In this document: positions 46,436 to 55,931 of the stretch, one piece after another
How positions within the stretch are numbered: position 1 is the first letter of the stretch
Layout: every line of letters begins with the position of its first letter
Notes under the pieces: model-generated
The model's input: the letters and a program-made list of their open reading frames with translations, nothing else
What the model was told of the DNA's origin: nothing
Databases searched by the model: none
NCBI RefSeq assembly: GCF_038500265.1
Contig: NZ_CP150637.1
Span: forward strand, 2,499,335 to 2,563,334
Length of the DNA: 64,000 nt
Source: Ignatzschineria larvae DSM 13226
Lineage (GTDB): Bacteria; Pseudomonadota; Gammaproteobacteria; Cardiobacteriales; Wohlfahrtiimonadaceae
Direction of reading: 5' to 3'
Program-made: the position numbers and the translations under genes

Positions 46436-47164
46436 CTATTTTTCAAATGGAGATTGCGCGATAAAGAGGGCATAAACGCTTTTTGGCTGAGGATTATTCA
46501 ATATTTCCATCGCTCGTAGAAAAGAACTTCCTGTTGTAATTACATCATCAATAAAGAGAATTGATGGTGTTTCTAGATTATCTATTTGATTTTGATCTAA
46601 ACATTTTGAAAGGAGGGGCTTGTTAAGGATAAAGCTATTGTGATGATTATCTAAGCGCTCATCAAAAGAGAGGTGGGCTTGCGGCAGGGAAAATGCTCTT
46701 TTTTGTAAAATTTGGTCACTATAGTGTTGTTGGTACTTTCTTGCTAATGCTTTGCTAATGAGCGCAGGAGGATTAAATCCTCTTTGTGCTACGCGAATTC
46801 GATCGCTCGGCATTGGAATAATCAGTGTATTAGCCGGGAGCTGTTGTAAGAATTGCCCGGCATATTGTTCGGTGAGGGTAGTGAGTGTTTCACTTAAGTA
46901 GGGCTTTAATTGATATTTAAAGCTCTTAATCAATTGCTTGATCGGTCCACTATATTGACAGCAGATTGCGACATCCGCTAAATAAGGATAGAGCCTTTTG
47001 CAAAAATGACACAGAAATAGGCCTTCTGTATCGCAAAAGATACATTTCCGTTCAGCGGGTTGAATGTCGCCGGCACATTGTGGGCATAGATGAGGGATGA
47101 TGGTTGTTTTAAGACGATGTGAACAGTTATTGCAATAACGAGGTAGGAGGTAGTCTAGTAGCAT
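46436..47164 (-). CDS. comF: ComF-family phosphoribosyltransferase-like protein
   Basis: This 242-residue protein has N-terminal zinc-ribbon cysteine pairs (CNNC, CPQC, CIFC, CHFC) and a PRTase-fold domain with RVAQRGFNPPALISKALA and the PRPP-like motif ILFIDDVITTGSS. The family is needed for DNA uptake during transformation, but its reaction is not fully defined. It lies between the EEP-fold gene and 6S RNA on the minus strand. Confidence 0.9.
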   Translation of the reverse strand: MLLDYLLPRYCNNCSHRLKTTIIPHLCPQCAGDIQPAERKCIFCDTEGLFLCHFCKRLYPYLADVAICCQYSGPIKQLIKSFKYQLKPYLSETLTTLTEQYAGQFLQQLPANTLIIPMPSDRIRVAQRGFNPPALISKALARKYQQHYSDQILQKRAFSLPQAHLSFDERLDNHHNSFILNKPLLSKCLDQNQIDNLETPSILFIDDVITTGSSFLRAMEILNNPQPKSVYALFIAQSPFEK

Positions 47165-47221
47165 CTATAATGTATCTCTAAGGTCGTTAGATTATTCGAT
47201 TTTCAGACGCGTATGATCTCT

Positions 47222-48094
47222 CTATTCACTATTACCTGTTTGTAGTGCTGTAATCTCAATGGTTATTGGATCGTGATCTGAAAACCGATAAGGATACTTA
47301 AGATTAGTATTAAGATGATGGACTTGGGGATTTTGATAACTGATCGTTTTAGGAATCAATATGTAATCGAGCACAATAGGGCACTGTTTATAATGGGTGG
47401 TATAGAGTTTGCCATTATAACTTTGCCACATAGAGATGAGTCGCTCGCCGGTTAGAATTTTGAGCGTATCGCTGTTAGGCGTATCGTTAAAATCGCCGAG
47501 TACAATGATAGGATGCTTATTATTTTTTTCATAAAAAGAGCGAATTGCAGATGCTTGCTCATTACGCTGTCGTTTGGCAATCCGTTTTTCCTGTTTAGTG
47601 GGCATCATCTGTGATTTAAGGTGGCAATTAATCAGTGTTAATGGGCCTAAGTCCGTCATAGCTGTTAATAGAAGCGGTTTTCGTGAAGGTCTGTAGGTAC
47701 ATTCAAGATTGCCTTCAAAAGCGCTTACATCGCCAATATGGTTGTGATAATTACAGATTGTAATATGATCTTTGACCAAAAAGGCCGGGCGAATATTGAG
47801 ATCTTGCGCGCCACCGCTACTATTTTGTCTTGGTGGAATATCAATATAGCGATAGGTCGTTTGAGTGGATGTTTTTATGGCATCAATAATGATATCGGCA
47901 ACAATCGCAATGGCTTCCCCTTCGATATTAAGCGTTTGTGAGCCAATCTCTTGTAGGGCAATAATATCGGGAAGTTGTAAATCTTCAGTAATCGCTTTGA
48001 TAAGGTGCGCAATTTTATCAGGGTGCGAATTTTCATGAAGATTGTGTAGATTGCAAGAAGCAATGGTTAATGTTGTCGCTGGGGGCATGGGCAT
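47222..48094 (-). CDS. Endonuclease/exonuclease/phosphatase-fold hydrolase
   Basis: This 290-residue protein has EEP-fold motifs: SCNLHNL near the start, the catalytic Glu in IIALQEIGS, LINCHLKS, the metal/active-site VLGDFNDTPNSD, LDYILIP, and SDHDPITIEI near the end. No signal peptide is visible, so it is probably cytoplasmic. The substrate (DNA, phospholipid or inositol phosphate) cannot be told. It lies 36 bp downstream of sbcB on the same strand. Confidence 0.8.
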   Translation of the reverse strand: MPMPPATTLTIASCNLHNLHENSHPDKIAHLIKAITEDLQLPDIIALQEIGSQTLNIEGEAIAIVADIIIDAIKTSTQTTYRYIDIPPRQNSSGGAQDLNIRPAFLVKDHITICNYHNHIGDVSAFEGNLECTYRPSRKPLLLTAMTDLGPLTLINCHLKSQMMPTKQEKRIAKRQRNEQASAIRSFYEKNNKHPIIVLGDFNDTPNSDTLKILTGERLISMWQSYNGKLYTTHYKQCPIVLDYILIPKTISYQNPQVHHLNTNLKYPYRFSDHDPITIEITALQTGNSE

Positions 48095-48130
48095 AATGAT
48101 CGATTTGTATTACGGAAAGAGCTTGGCATG

Positions 48131-49549
48131 CTATTGTGATTGATAGAGGGGCAAAAGTGAGCGAAGTAGTGCAATCTGCTGCTCATTGCCGGCTGTTTCT
48201 GCTTCTTGTAGCAGTGTATTGAATTTGGCTTGATATTCATTGATGAAATAAGTTCTTTTGAGTCGAACATAGTTTTGCCATTGTGTCTGCTCATCAGTAT
48301 AGAGGGTTGCAAAGAAATTCCGCGCCCGATAGATAAAGAGTAGAGGCTCTAGGCGAGGATCATGAAAATTGAACTCAAAATCACGAAGTGCAACACCATT
48401 CATCGTTGGAATTTTGGCCATTTTATGACGATCTTGTGCTTCAAAGAAGCCATGATAGAGTAAGGATTCGACGGGCGAATCTTGATTCTCAGTTTCAAAA
48501 GGAGAGGGCGCTTGGTAAATCTCGAAGAGTTTATTTTGCAGTAGCGTGCGTTTACTCAATATTCTCTGATAATTCTCGACACAGTAAGCTTCATCGAGCT
48601 TAGGATTGGGAAGTGTCTTGAGAATAGAAGCGGGGGCTAAAATCGGTGCGCGATTGAGATAAATCCCCTTGAGTGGAATACGGGATTCCCCTTCAAGTAG
48701 TTCACTGCTTGGTTTGTACATCCTCTTGGCGATTGTTTGACTATCGAGCGTTAAGAGTGGCTCGATATCGCCCATTAGATCAATGGTGATCAATTGATTC
48801 TTATTTTGAGGGTGAAAGAAGAGCGGCATAATAAGTGAGTAGTAATCACGCGCATAGCCAAACATGCCGGAGACATGCAACAGTGGTGTTAAACGTTCAA
48901 AGTCGATCAGCGGTTGTAGATCCCTTGCTTTTCGATGCTCAAAATAGTAGTTGAATAGTTTCGGTTGTTTTTGGGAGATAAGCTGCGCCATACCGATAGT
49001 AGCGTAGACATCACTTAACGCATCATGCGCTTTCTCATGTTGTAAGTTATTCGCTTTTGAAAGATGTTCTAAGCGTAGGCTCACCGTGCCATCTTTATTC
49101 TGTGGCCATTCGATTCCTTCAGGACGAAAGGCGTAAGTTGCTCGCACAACGTCAAGCAGATCCCAGCGAGAATTCCCATTTTGCCAAGTGTATGCATAAG
49201 GATCGATAAAGTTGCGATAGAAGAGATAGCGAATCATCTCATCATCAAAACGAATATTGTTATAGCCTAAGATACAAGTATTGGGTTCGCTAAAAAGCGC
49301 ATGAATCTGCCGCGCAAACTCAGCCTCAGGCAATCCTTTTTCCATCGCTTCTTGCGGAGTAATACCGGTGACTAATATAGATTCAGGGTCGGGAATATAC
49401 TCTTCGGGCGGTTGGCAATAGAGATTGATAGGCTCGCCGATAATATTAAAATCTCTATCTGTACGAACCCCTGCAAATTGAGCAATACGATCCTCTTTTG
49501 GATTTAAGCCAAAGGTTTCAAGGTCATAAAAAAAGAAGGTCGCTGTCAT
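48131..49549 (-). CDS. sbcB: Exodeoxyribonuclease I
   Basis: This ~472-residue 3'-5' ssDNA exonuclease has DEDDh motifs: FYDLETFGLNPKEDRIAQFA, LGYNNIRFDDEMIRYLFYRNF, and HDALSDVYATIGMA. A C-terminal SH3-like/helical region follows, with FSDx-equivalent residues not obvious. I use the ATG at 49549 (MTATFFFYD) with AAGG 6 bp upstream; the frame extends to a TTG at 49567 without a better ribosome site. It works in mismatch and recombination repair with SSB. Confidence 0.94.
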   Translation of the reverse strand: MTATFFFYDLETFGLNPKEDRIAQFAGVRTDRDFNIIGEPINLYCQPPEEYIPDPESILVTGITPQEAMEKGLPEAEFARQIHALFSEPNTCILGYNNIRFDDEMIRYLFYRNFIDPYAYTWQNGNSRWDLLDVVRATYAFRPEGIEWPQNKDGTVSLRLEHLSKANNLQHEKAHDALSDVYATIGMAQLISQKQPKLFNYYFEHRKARDLQPLIDFERLTPLLHVSGMFGYARDYYSLIMPLFFHPQNKNQLITIDLMGDIEPLLTLDSQTIAKRMYKPSSELLEGESRIPLKGIYLNRAPILAPASILKTLPNPKLDEAYCVENYQRILSKRTLLQNKLFEIYQAPSPFETENQDSPVESLLYHGFFEAQDRHKMAKIPTMNGVALRDFEFNFHDPRLEPLLFIYRARNFFATLYTDEQTQWQNYVRLKRTYFINEYQAKFNTLLQEAETAGNEQQIALLRSLLPLYQSQ

Positions 49550-49659
49550 GAATAGCCTTGCTGTCAATACTATCAGAATAGTGGTGAAGATCAGAATAAA
49601 ATCGTTTTTCTGACTTTGGAAAAATTATAGATCATTTAGAGATCACTTTGGTAAAACGC

Positions 49660-50382
49660 TTAGAGTGAGAAGTTTTCCCCTAGGTAGACACGGCGTACAT
49701 CTTCATGGCCTAGTAGGTGTTCTGTATCCCCTTCTGCAATGACTGTGCCTGCGCTTAGTATATAGGAGCGCTCACAGATAGAGAGTGTTTCTCGAATATT
49801 ATGATCGGTAATCAAAATGCCGATATCACGTTTAGAAAGATCGATAATAATTGATTGAATATCGGAAACCGAGAGCGGATCGACACCTGCAAATGGTTCA
49901 TCGAGTAAGAGGAACTTTGGATTAAGGGCGAGACTTCGCGCAATTTCAACGCGGCGGCGCTCCCCCCCCGACAATGCAATTCCTTGTGAGTGGGCGATAT
50001 GAGTAATTTTGAAATCTTCGAGTAATTGATCCGCCAATGCTTCTTGGGCTTTTTTGTCTAAATCTTTACGGGTTTGACAGATCGCGAGGATATTATCCCG
50101 ACTCGTCATTTTTCGAAAAATGGAGGCTTCCTGCGGTAGATAGCCGATGCCTAATTGCGCGCGGATATGCATCGGGCTTTTGGAAATATCTTCTTTATCT
50201 AGGAATACATTGCCGTCATCCGGTGTAATAAGGCCGACAGTCATATAGAAACTAGTGGTTTTCCCGGCACCATTGGGGCCAAGAAGACCAACGACTTCGC
50301 CTCGATTGATATGAAACGATGCACCATTGACAACAGTGCGGTTTTTAAAACGTTTAATAAGGTTTTGAGCGGTTAGGCGCAT
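49660..50382 (-). CDS. lptB: LPS export ATPase LptB
   Basis: This 240-residue ABC ATPase has Walker A GPNGAGKTTSFYM, the signature LSGGERRRVEIARSL, Walker B FLLLDEPFAGVD, and ILITDHNIRETL. It powers LPS transport with LptFG. It starts 9 bp after lptA in an lptC-lptA-lptB run. rpoN, which follows lptB in many gammaproteobacteria, is absent; sbcB comes next. Confidence 0.96.
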   Translation of the reverse strand: MRLTAQNLIKRFKNRTVVNGASFHINRGEVVGLLGPNGAGKTTSFYMTVGLITPDDGNVFLDKEDISKSPMHIRAQLGIGYLPQEASIFRKMTSRDNILAICQTRKDLDKKAQEALADQLLEDFKITHIAHSQGIALSGGERRRVEIARSLALNPKFLLLDEPFAGVDPLSVSDIQSIIIDLSKRDIGILITDHNIRETLSICERSYILSAGTVIAEGDTEHLLGHEDVRRVYLGENFSL

Positions 50383-50391
50383 GTGGATATC

Positions 50392-50937
50392 CTATTTTTG
50401 ATCTCTATTTTCCATCTGAATTGTGAAGTGCACTCGGCCATCCTCTTTGCGTTCAGCATTAATAACACGTGTTTCAAGGTTATAGATGATCTTATTCGCA
50501 ACCACGATATCGCGATTTTGCTCTACTTGTGCATCTGTTTCCAGTTCTAGAATCTGTCTTTTCGGAAAGTAACTTAATTTTCGACCCTCTCCAAAGACCC
50601 AAGGTTCATTGAGTTTAGGGAGATCTTTAATTTTGACCATATCACCAGTAGCAATAATATATTCTAGTTCCCCATCTACCATTTGAAAAATCGCCTCATC
50701 CGCTAAAATCTCAAGATTCCCTTGTACCATGACGACATTGCCTTTGTAGGTTCCGGTCGGTGTTCCATTGGTAAACTCTGACCAATCAGCATCGATATAG
50801 AGCGGTAATTGCCGATCTTCAGGGAGTGCAAAAGCAGTATGAAGATTTAAGCTTACTATGGTTAATAATGTGCCGAGTATGAGAGGGCGACGATGAGCTT
50901 GTTTGGAAACTCGGTATTTATTGTGGTGTTGATTCAT
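50392..50937 (-). CDS. lptA: LPS transport periplasmic protein LptA
   Basis: This 181-residue protein has a signal-like hydrophobic segment (about 18-37, cut after AFA), then an OstA-type beta-jellyroll (PLYIDADWSEFTNGTPTGTYKGNVVMVQGNLEILADEAIF in pieces). LptA strands stack to form the periplasmic LPS bridge. Its start overlaps the lptC end by 20 bp and lptB follows 9 bp later. Confidence 0.92.
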   Translation of the reverse strand: MNQHHNKYRVSKQAHRRPLILGTLLTIVSLNLHTAFALPEDRQLPLYIDADWSEFTNGTPTGTYKGNVVMVQGNLEILADEAIFQMVDGELEYIIATGDMVKIKDLPKLNEPWVFGEGRKLSYFPKRQILELETDAQVEQNRDIVVANKIIYNLETRVINAERKEDGRVHFTIQMENRDQK

Positions 50938-51550
50938 GGTCTGATTCCTGATTCATTAAGAAAGTCGAATGAACATCATCGAGTAGGGTAAACATCTTTT
51001 TAGGAGGATAGGCATCGAGGCCTATTCCTGTCAACAAACGAGTCGGTGTTGTGATTTTAACAAATAATTCTGAAGTCGCTCGTTCCCCTTGATCATGGAT
51101 ATAGAGTTTTTCAGTATTTAACGTAAGGTCATTGACCGGTTCTTGAGTATCCGGCAAGAAGAGTTCAACGTTATTGATCATCGTGATGAGATTGCGATCT
51201 TGGCTAATCAAGGCAATATCACTCTCGGCTCGCCAATCATAAGGATGCTCTTTGCGAAGTGGTGGGGAGTTTTCAGTTCTGGTGATATCGTAATGGAAAA
51301 GTCGGGGATCGGTGAGCGTACTGCCTTTCTCGTTATCATAGTGCTGTAAAGCGGCGCCAATGAGAGTGTATTCTAATATCCCTTGTGGGGTATAGCGTTT
51401 GATCTCATACGAGGAGAGAATCATTTGGGGCTCATTTGAGATGGTTTCAGGGGCTTCCTGGCTATCTCGGTAGATAATCCAGGCGAGATAACAGAGCGCA
51501 CCAAGTACAAGGAGTTGAAAAAATCGTTTTAATATCGTCGCAAATGTCAT
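50918..51550 (-). CDS. lptC: LPS export protein LptC
   Basis: This 210-residue protein has one N-terminal membrane helix (about 10-27) and a periplasmic LptC/OstA jellyroll with YTPQGILEYTLIGAALQHYDNEKGSTLTDPRLFHY and LTLNTEKLYIHDQGERATSE (given in part). It anchors the LptA bridge to LptBFG. It overlaps lptA by 20 bp. kdsC and kdsD, often upstream, are not here. Confidence 0.9.
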   Translation of the reverse strand: MTFATILKRFFQLLVLGALCYLAWIIYRDSQEAPETISNEPQMILSSYEIKRYTPQGILEYTLIGAALQHYDNEKGSTLTDPRLFHYDITRTENSPPLRKEHPYDWRAESDIALISQDRNLITMINNVELFLPDTQEPVNDLTLNTEKLYIHDQGERATSELFVKITTPTRLLTGIGLDAYPPKKMFTLLDDVHSTFLMNQESDHESTPQ

Positions 51551-51755
51551 AAGCGCCTTATTGACTATCTTTTAGTTACATGAGTCCATAGGTGTAAAAA
51601 GTACTCCCATATTATGCGGTGTTTAGCGGGCTTTCGCAATAAGATGCTGATTGTGTCTCTATTTCTTTGGGAAGAGAGTGCTTTCAAGTCTTAATGGCCA
51701 TTTTCAAGATGATAAATCCTCAAGCGGGAATTAACCCTAAATATTTATTTCAGAA

Positions 51756-52421
51756 TTATTTACGCAGCGTTCGAACTTGTAGATTTTGATCGGCCAGCAG
51801 TAAAATGTCGGCGCCCCGCGCTGCAAATAAGCCATTGGTCACTACGCCGGTAATTTGATTGATAGAGGCTTCTAATTGAATAGGGCTTGTGATTTTAAGG
51901 CCTTCTACATCGACAATAAGATTATGATTATCTGTAATAAAGCCCTCACGAATTTGCGCCTTTCCACCCATCTGTTCCATCTTGCGCATTACATAGTGTG
52001 CGGCCATTGGAATGACTTCAATGGGAAGGGGGAATTTTCCCAATGTTTCAACGAGTTTTGACTCGTCGGCAATACAGACAAATTGCTTTGCATGGGCTGC
52101 TACAATTTTTTCGCGTGTTAGCGCACCGCCACCGCCTTTGATCATGGCTAAATGATGATTGACTTCATCAGCCCCATCGATGTAAGTATCGATGCTTGTA
52201 ATATCTTCAAGATTGACTACAGGAATGCCGAGTGCTTCAACTTGTTTAGAGGATCTCTCTGAGCTTGAAGCAACGCCTTTAATTTTGAAAGGGAGCGTTG
52301 GGAATAGGGCAATAAGACAATCAACGGTAGATCCGGTTCCTAAACCGAGGATTTGATCAGGCTGAATGTAGGAGAGTGCAGCTTGAGCGACTGCTTCTTT
52401 CTGTTTCTGTTGTAAGGTCAT
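51756..52421 (-). CDS. rpiA: Ribose-5-phosphate isomerase A
   Basis: This 221-residue enzyme interconverts ribose 5-phosphate and ribulose 5-phosphate. It has the phosphate loop GLGTGSTVDCLI, the catalytic DGADEVN, KGGGGALTREKIVA and CIADESKLVETLG. Length matches the family (about 219). It is a single gene on the minus strand, divergent from slyD. Confidence 0.97.
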   Translation of the reverse strand: MTLQQKQKEAVAQAALSYIQPDQILGLGTGSTVDCLIALFPTLPFKIKGVASSSERSSKQVEALGIPVVNLEDITSIDTYIDGADEVNHHLAMIKGGGGALTREKIVAAHAKQFVCIADESKLVETLGKFPLPIEVIPMAAHYVMRKMEQMGGKAQIREGFITDNHNLIVDVEGLKITSPIQLEASINQITGVVTNGLFAARGADILLLADQNLQVRTLRK

Positions 52422-52665
52422 AAAATTAGTCTTTCTAGGCTAAACAAATAGATTAAACGAATAAATAGATTGAAGGCGAGGGAGTCATAAAGTTTGGATC
52501 ATCATGGTGATAAGGTATTTTTGCAAAGGTTTTACAATGAATCTGAGCGTTATAAGAGCTCTGCAAAAAAGTATCAGATATTTAAAGAATTTTATATCGC
52601 TCCTCGTTTAATGTTATAGTGGTACATCATAATTATACTCGTAAAATTGATAAAGGAAACATCGA

Positions 52666-53148
52666 ATGCCAGTAGCAAAAGATAAAGTAGTCGGCGTAAT
52701 TTACACATTAACTGATGATCAAGGCAATGTGCTTGATTCTAATAAAGGCCAAGAGGCGCTTGAGTTCATCCATGGTCACGGTATGATGATTCCTGGTTTT
52801 GAAAAAGCGTTAGAAGGTGCAACAGAAGGTCAAACAGTTGCGTTTAGTGTGACTCCTGAAGAGGGTTATGGTGAAGCGAACGAAGATTTTGTGATCGAAG
52901 TTCCACGCACAGCTTTCCCTGAGGGTGAGGATATTCAAGTGGGTTGGCAAGTAACAGGTACAACACCTGATGGTCAGATGCAACCTTTTAGAGTTTTAGA
53001 AGTTTCTGAAGAGAAAATCAAACTTGACGGAAACCATCCTTTAGCAGGTCAAAACTTGAACTTTGAAGTGGAAGTTGTTTCTCTTCGTGATGCAACAGAA
53101 CAAGAGCTCTCTCATGGCCACGTTCATGCAGCGGGACACGACCACTAA
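52666..53148 (+). CDS. slyD: FKBP-type peptidyl-prolyl isomerase SlyD
   Basis: This 160-residue protein has the FKBP core (GVIYTLTDDQGNVLDSN; FIHGHGMMIPGFEKALEGA; VTPEEGYGEAN), an IF chaperone insert, and a short His-rich tail (HGHVHAAGHDH) for nickel. It is a cytoplasmic isomerase/chaperone that also helps hydrogenase metal loading in E. coli. AAAGGA precedes the ATG. minC follows 37 bp downstream. Confidence 0.95.
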   Translation: MPVAKDKVVGVIYTLTDDQGNVLDSNKGQEALEFIHGHGMMIPGFEKALEGATEGQTVAFSVTPEEGYGEANEDFVIEVPRTAFPEGEDIQVGWQVTGTTPDGQMQPFRVLEVSEEKIKLDGNHPLAGQNLNFEVEVVSLRDATEQELSHGHVHAAGHDH

Positions 53149-53185
53149 TTTCGCCCTATTTATGTGTTAGCGGTTAAAAATCTCT

Positions 53186-53947
53186 ATGTCACATCAAAAA
53201 ACGTTTCAAATAAAAGGAGAACTATCAACATTGATGGTTCTCTATCTTAATGGAATCGATCTAAAAGTCTTAGAGGATGATCTTTCAAAACAGATTGAGA
53301 GATCGCCTCAGCTTTTTAAAGGCCTTCCGATCGTTATTGATCTTATTGCCATTGAAACGGGCAATAGTATTGATCTCAATTGGTTGAAAAACCTATTATT
53401 AGCACGGGATCTTGTGCCTGTCGGGCTTCGTAATGTTAATGCAAGTCTGCAGGAGAAAGCGAGAGCCTCTGGTTGGGCTATCCTGGCAGATTCTGCAAAT
53501 AAAGCGAAACAAGTGGACGCTTTAGCCGTTCAGAATGTACCTAAACAAGCAACTGCGGTGCCTGTGGCAGAAAAAGTCAAAGTCGTTGAACGGGTGAAAG
53601 AAGTCTTTGTGCCCATTGATACCACATTGCATGTACAGCAAGTGCGATCAGGACAACAGCTATCTGTGCCGAAAGGAGATCTTGTGGTTGTGAACTCAGT
53701 CAATGAAGGTGCAGAGTTATTAGTGGATGGCAATATCCATATTTATGGTAGTTTGAGAGGGCGCGCTCTCGCGGGTATTAATGGTAATCAATCTGTTCGT
53801 ATTTTTTGCCAATCCCTTGAAGCGGAGCTAGTTTCTATCGCGGGATTTTATAAAATGCAAGAGGATATTCCTCAAGAGTTATGGGGCAAAACTGTACAGA
53901 TTTTTCTTGACGAAGAAGAGTTAAGAATTACGCCGTTAATCCGTTAA
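53186..53947 (+). CDS. minC: Septum-site inhibitor MinC
   Basis: This 253-residue protein has an N-terminal FtsZ-inhibiting domain (about 1-105), a variable linker, and a C-terminal beta-helix with LLVDGNIHIYGSLRGRALAGING and IFCQSLEAELVSIAGFY that binds MinD. It blocks Z-rings at the poles. A 264-bp gap separates it from minD, which is long for this normally tight operon. Confidence 0.95.
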   Translation: MSHQKTFQIKGELSTLMVLYLNGIDLKVLEDDLSKQIERSPQLFKGLPIVIDLIAIETGNSIDLNWLKNLLLARDLVPVGLRNVNASLQEKARASGWAILADSANKAKQVDALAVQNVPKQATAVPVAEKVKVVERVKEVFVPIDTTLHVQQVRSGQQLSVPKGDLVVVNSVNEGAELLVDGNIHIYGSLRGRALAGINGNQSVRIFCQSLEAELVSIAGFYKMQEDIPQELWGKTVQIFLDEEELRITPLIR

Positions 53948-54211
53948 TCTGATATTATATATAATACTATAATCGTTGATACTGGAGTTAGTTTTCATTC
54001 AAGCTAGCGGTGTTAAAGCTGAGGTAGAATGTTTATTAGATATCGGATTACATAGTAAATAGTATTCGTATTTTAATTAAAGCAATGTTGTATATATTAT
54101 TTTTAGATGAATCGAAATCATATGGATGTCAATCATGATAAACATTATGATAATTGAGATGAAATGATATATTTTAATGGTTGGATAGAGTGATAAATTT
54201 GGGAGCGACGC

Positions 54212-55021
54212 GTGGCAAGAATTGTAGTTGTAACATCAGGTAAAGGTGGTGTTGGTAAGACAACCACTAGCGCAAGTATCGCATCAGGTCTTGCAAAAAA
54301 TGGACACAAGACAGTTGTGATTGATTTCGATGTGGGATTGCGTAATCTAGATTTGATTATGGGGTGTGAACGCCGAGTAGTTTATGACTTCGTCAATGTG
54401 GTGCAAGAAGAAGCAAGTTTAGCACAAACTTTGATTAAAGATCGACGATTAGAAGATCTCTATATTCTACCCGCTTCGCAAACACGAGATAAAGATGCCT
54501 TAACAAAAGAAGGTGTTGAAAAAGTGATGAAGGATCTGACAGATATGGGATTTGAATTCATCATCTGTGACTCTCCTGCGGGTATCGAAAAAGGAGCGCA
54601 GCTTGCAATGTATTTTGCGGATGACGCGATTGTGACGACAAATCCTGAAGTCTCTTCCGTTCGTGACTCTGACCGTATTTTAGGGCTTCTTGCAAGCAAG
54701 ACAAAGCGTGCTGAAGAGGGAAAAGAGGTTAAGCAGCATTTGATTATCAATCGCTATAATCCTGCGCGAGCAGATAGCGGTGATATGCTTTCAGTAACGG
54801 ATATTCTTGATATCCTAGGGATTCCACTTTTAGGTGTTGTTCCAGAATCTCAAGCCGTGTTGCAGTGTTCAAATGCGGGCGAGCCTGTGATTATGAATGA
54901 AGAATCAGATGCCGGGCAGGCTTTTAACGATATTGTTGAGCGCTTTTTAGGAAAAGATCTTCCCCATCGGTTTATGGAGTCCCCTAAAAAAGGTTTCTTT
55001 GGACGTATTTTTGGAGGTTAA
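54212..55021 (+). CDS. minD: Septum-site ATPase MinD
   Basis: This 269-residue ParA-type ATPase has the deviant Walker A GKGGVGKTTTSAS, FDVGLRNLDLIMG, and CDSPAGIEKGA. A C-terminal amphipathic membrane helix (GFFGRIFGG) follows. It starts with GTG, with GGGAGC upstream. It recruits MinC to the membrane and oscillates with MinE, which starts 3 bp after its stop. Confidence 0.97.
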   Translation: MARIVVVTSGKGGVGKTTTSASIASGLAKNGHKTVVIDFDVGLRNLDLIMGCERRVVYDFVNVVQEEASLAQTLIKDRRLEDLYILPASQTRDKDALTKEGVEKVMKDLTDMGFEFIICDSPAGIEKGAQLAMYFADDAIVTTNPEVSSVRDSDRILGLLASKTKRAEEGKEVKQHLIINRYNPARADSGDMLSVTDILDILGIPLLGVVPESQAVLQCSNAGEPVIMNEESDAGQAFNDIVERFLGKDLPHRFMESPKKGFFGRIFGG

Positions 55022-55024
55022 GAG

Positions 55025-55339
55025 ATGCTTAAACGTTTATTTGGTCGACGCCAGAGAAGTAATACAGCCTCTATTGCTAAGGAGCGCTTACAAATTATAG
55101 TCGCCCATGAGCGTCTTAAGAATGCAGAAGGAGGGAATCCTGCTTTCTTGCAAGACCTTCAAAAAGACATTTTAGAAGTTGTACGGCGATATATTCCTGT
55201 GGATGCTGAGCAAATTAATATCTCGATGGATCGAGATGGGGATTGTGATGTTCTTGAGTTAAATATTGTTTTATCGGAAGATGATCATAAAGCTTTAGAT
55301 TCTATCTTAGAGAATAAATCAGTAGAATCTCAATCATGA
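55025..55339 (+). CDS. minE: MinE topological specificity factor
   Basis: This 104-residue protein has an N-terminal amphipathic stretch (LLKRLFGRR-like) and the MinD-binding region TASIAKERLQIIVAHERLKN, then the dimerising C-terminal domain. It stimulates MinD ATPase and drives pole-to-pole oscillation. It is slightly longer than E. coli MinE (88) and shares a transcript with minD. Confidence 0.96.
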   Translation: MLKRLFGRRQRSNTASIAKERLQIIVAHERLKNAEGGNPAFLQDLQKDILEVVRRYIPVDAEQINISMDRDGDCDVLELNIVLSEDDHKALDSILENKSVESQS

Positions 55340-55398
55340 TATTCTAAGATCGAAAGTAGTACTCTCAGTTAACATTCTTTGAAGTTATAACAATGAGT

Positions 55399-55428
55399 AA
55401 AAAGCCGTGATAAAAACGGCTTTTTTTG
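55399..55428 (+). terminator. Terminator after minE
   Basis: aaaagccgt pairs with acggctttt, followed by a run of seven T. It lies 60 bp after minE. Confidence 0.88.
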
Positions 55429-55485
55429 TGGGGAGAACTTGCAATTTTTTTTTTGATCTAATATAACGAAATAGAGGAGGTTTTC

Positions 55486-55854
55486 ATGCGTTTAGATAAG
55501 TGGTTATGGGCAGCACGCTTCTATAAAACCAGACGTTTAGCAACGGATGAGATTAATAAAGGGCGTGTGAAAGTCAATGGCTCTGAAGCAAAACCCGCTC
55601 GGAATATTGCTGTAGGCGATATCTTAACAATTCGTAAATTACAGACCATTTTTGAAGTTGAAGTTTTATTGTTAATTGAGCAACGTGGACCGGCTTCGGT
55701 TGCAACTACCATGTATGTTGAAACAGATGAGAGTATTAAGCGCCGAGAGCATGAGCGGGAATTACGACGATTATCACCTCAACCATCCTCTGAAACACTT
55801 ACAAGCCGAGATAAACGGCGCTTAAGAGATGTAAAGCAGGGAAAAATATTTTAA
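55486..55854 (+). CDS. hslR: Heat-shock protein 15, S4 RNA-binding
   Basis: This 122-residue protein has an S4 domain (MRLDKWLWAARFYKTRRLATDEINKGRVKVNG in part) and a basic tail (SRDKRRLRDVKQGKIF). Hsp15 binds stalled 50S subunits carrying nascent chains. GAGGAGG precedes the ATG. It is followed 78 bp later by aspA. Confidence 0.92.
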   Translation: MRLDKWLWAARFYKTRRLATDEINKGRVKVNGSEAKPARNIAVGDILTIRKLQTIFEVEVLLLIEQRGPASVATTMYVETDESIKRREHERELRRLSPQPSSETLTSRDKRRLRDVKQGKIF

Positions 55855-55931
55855 AAGTTCATTTGAAAACATATTTAAAAACAAATTTTTAAATCATTAC
55901 AAATAATAATAGCTATTAAGGAGAGTAGTAA

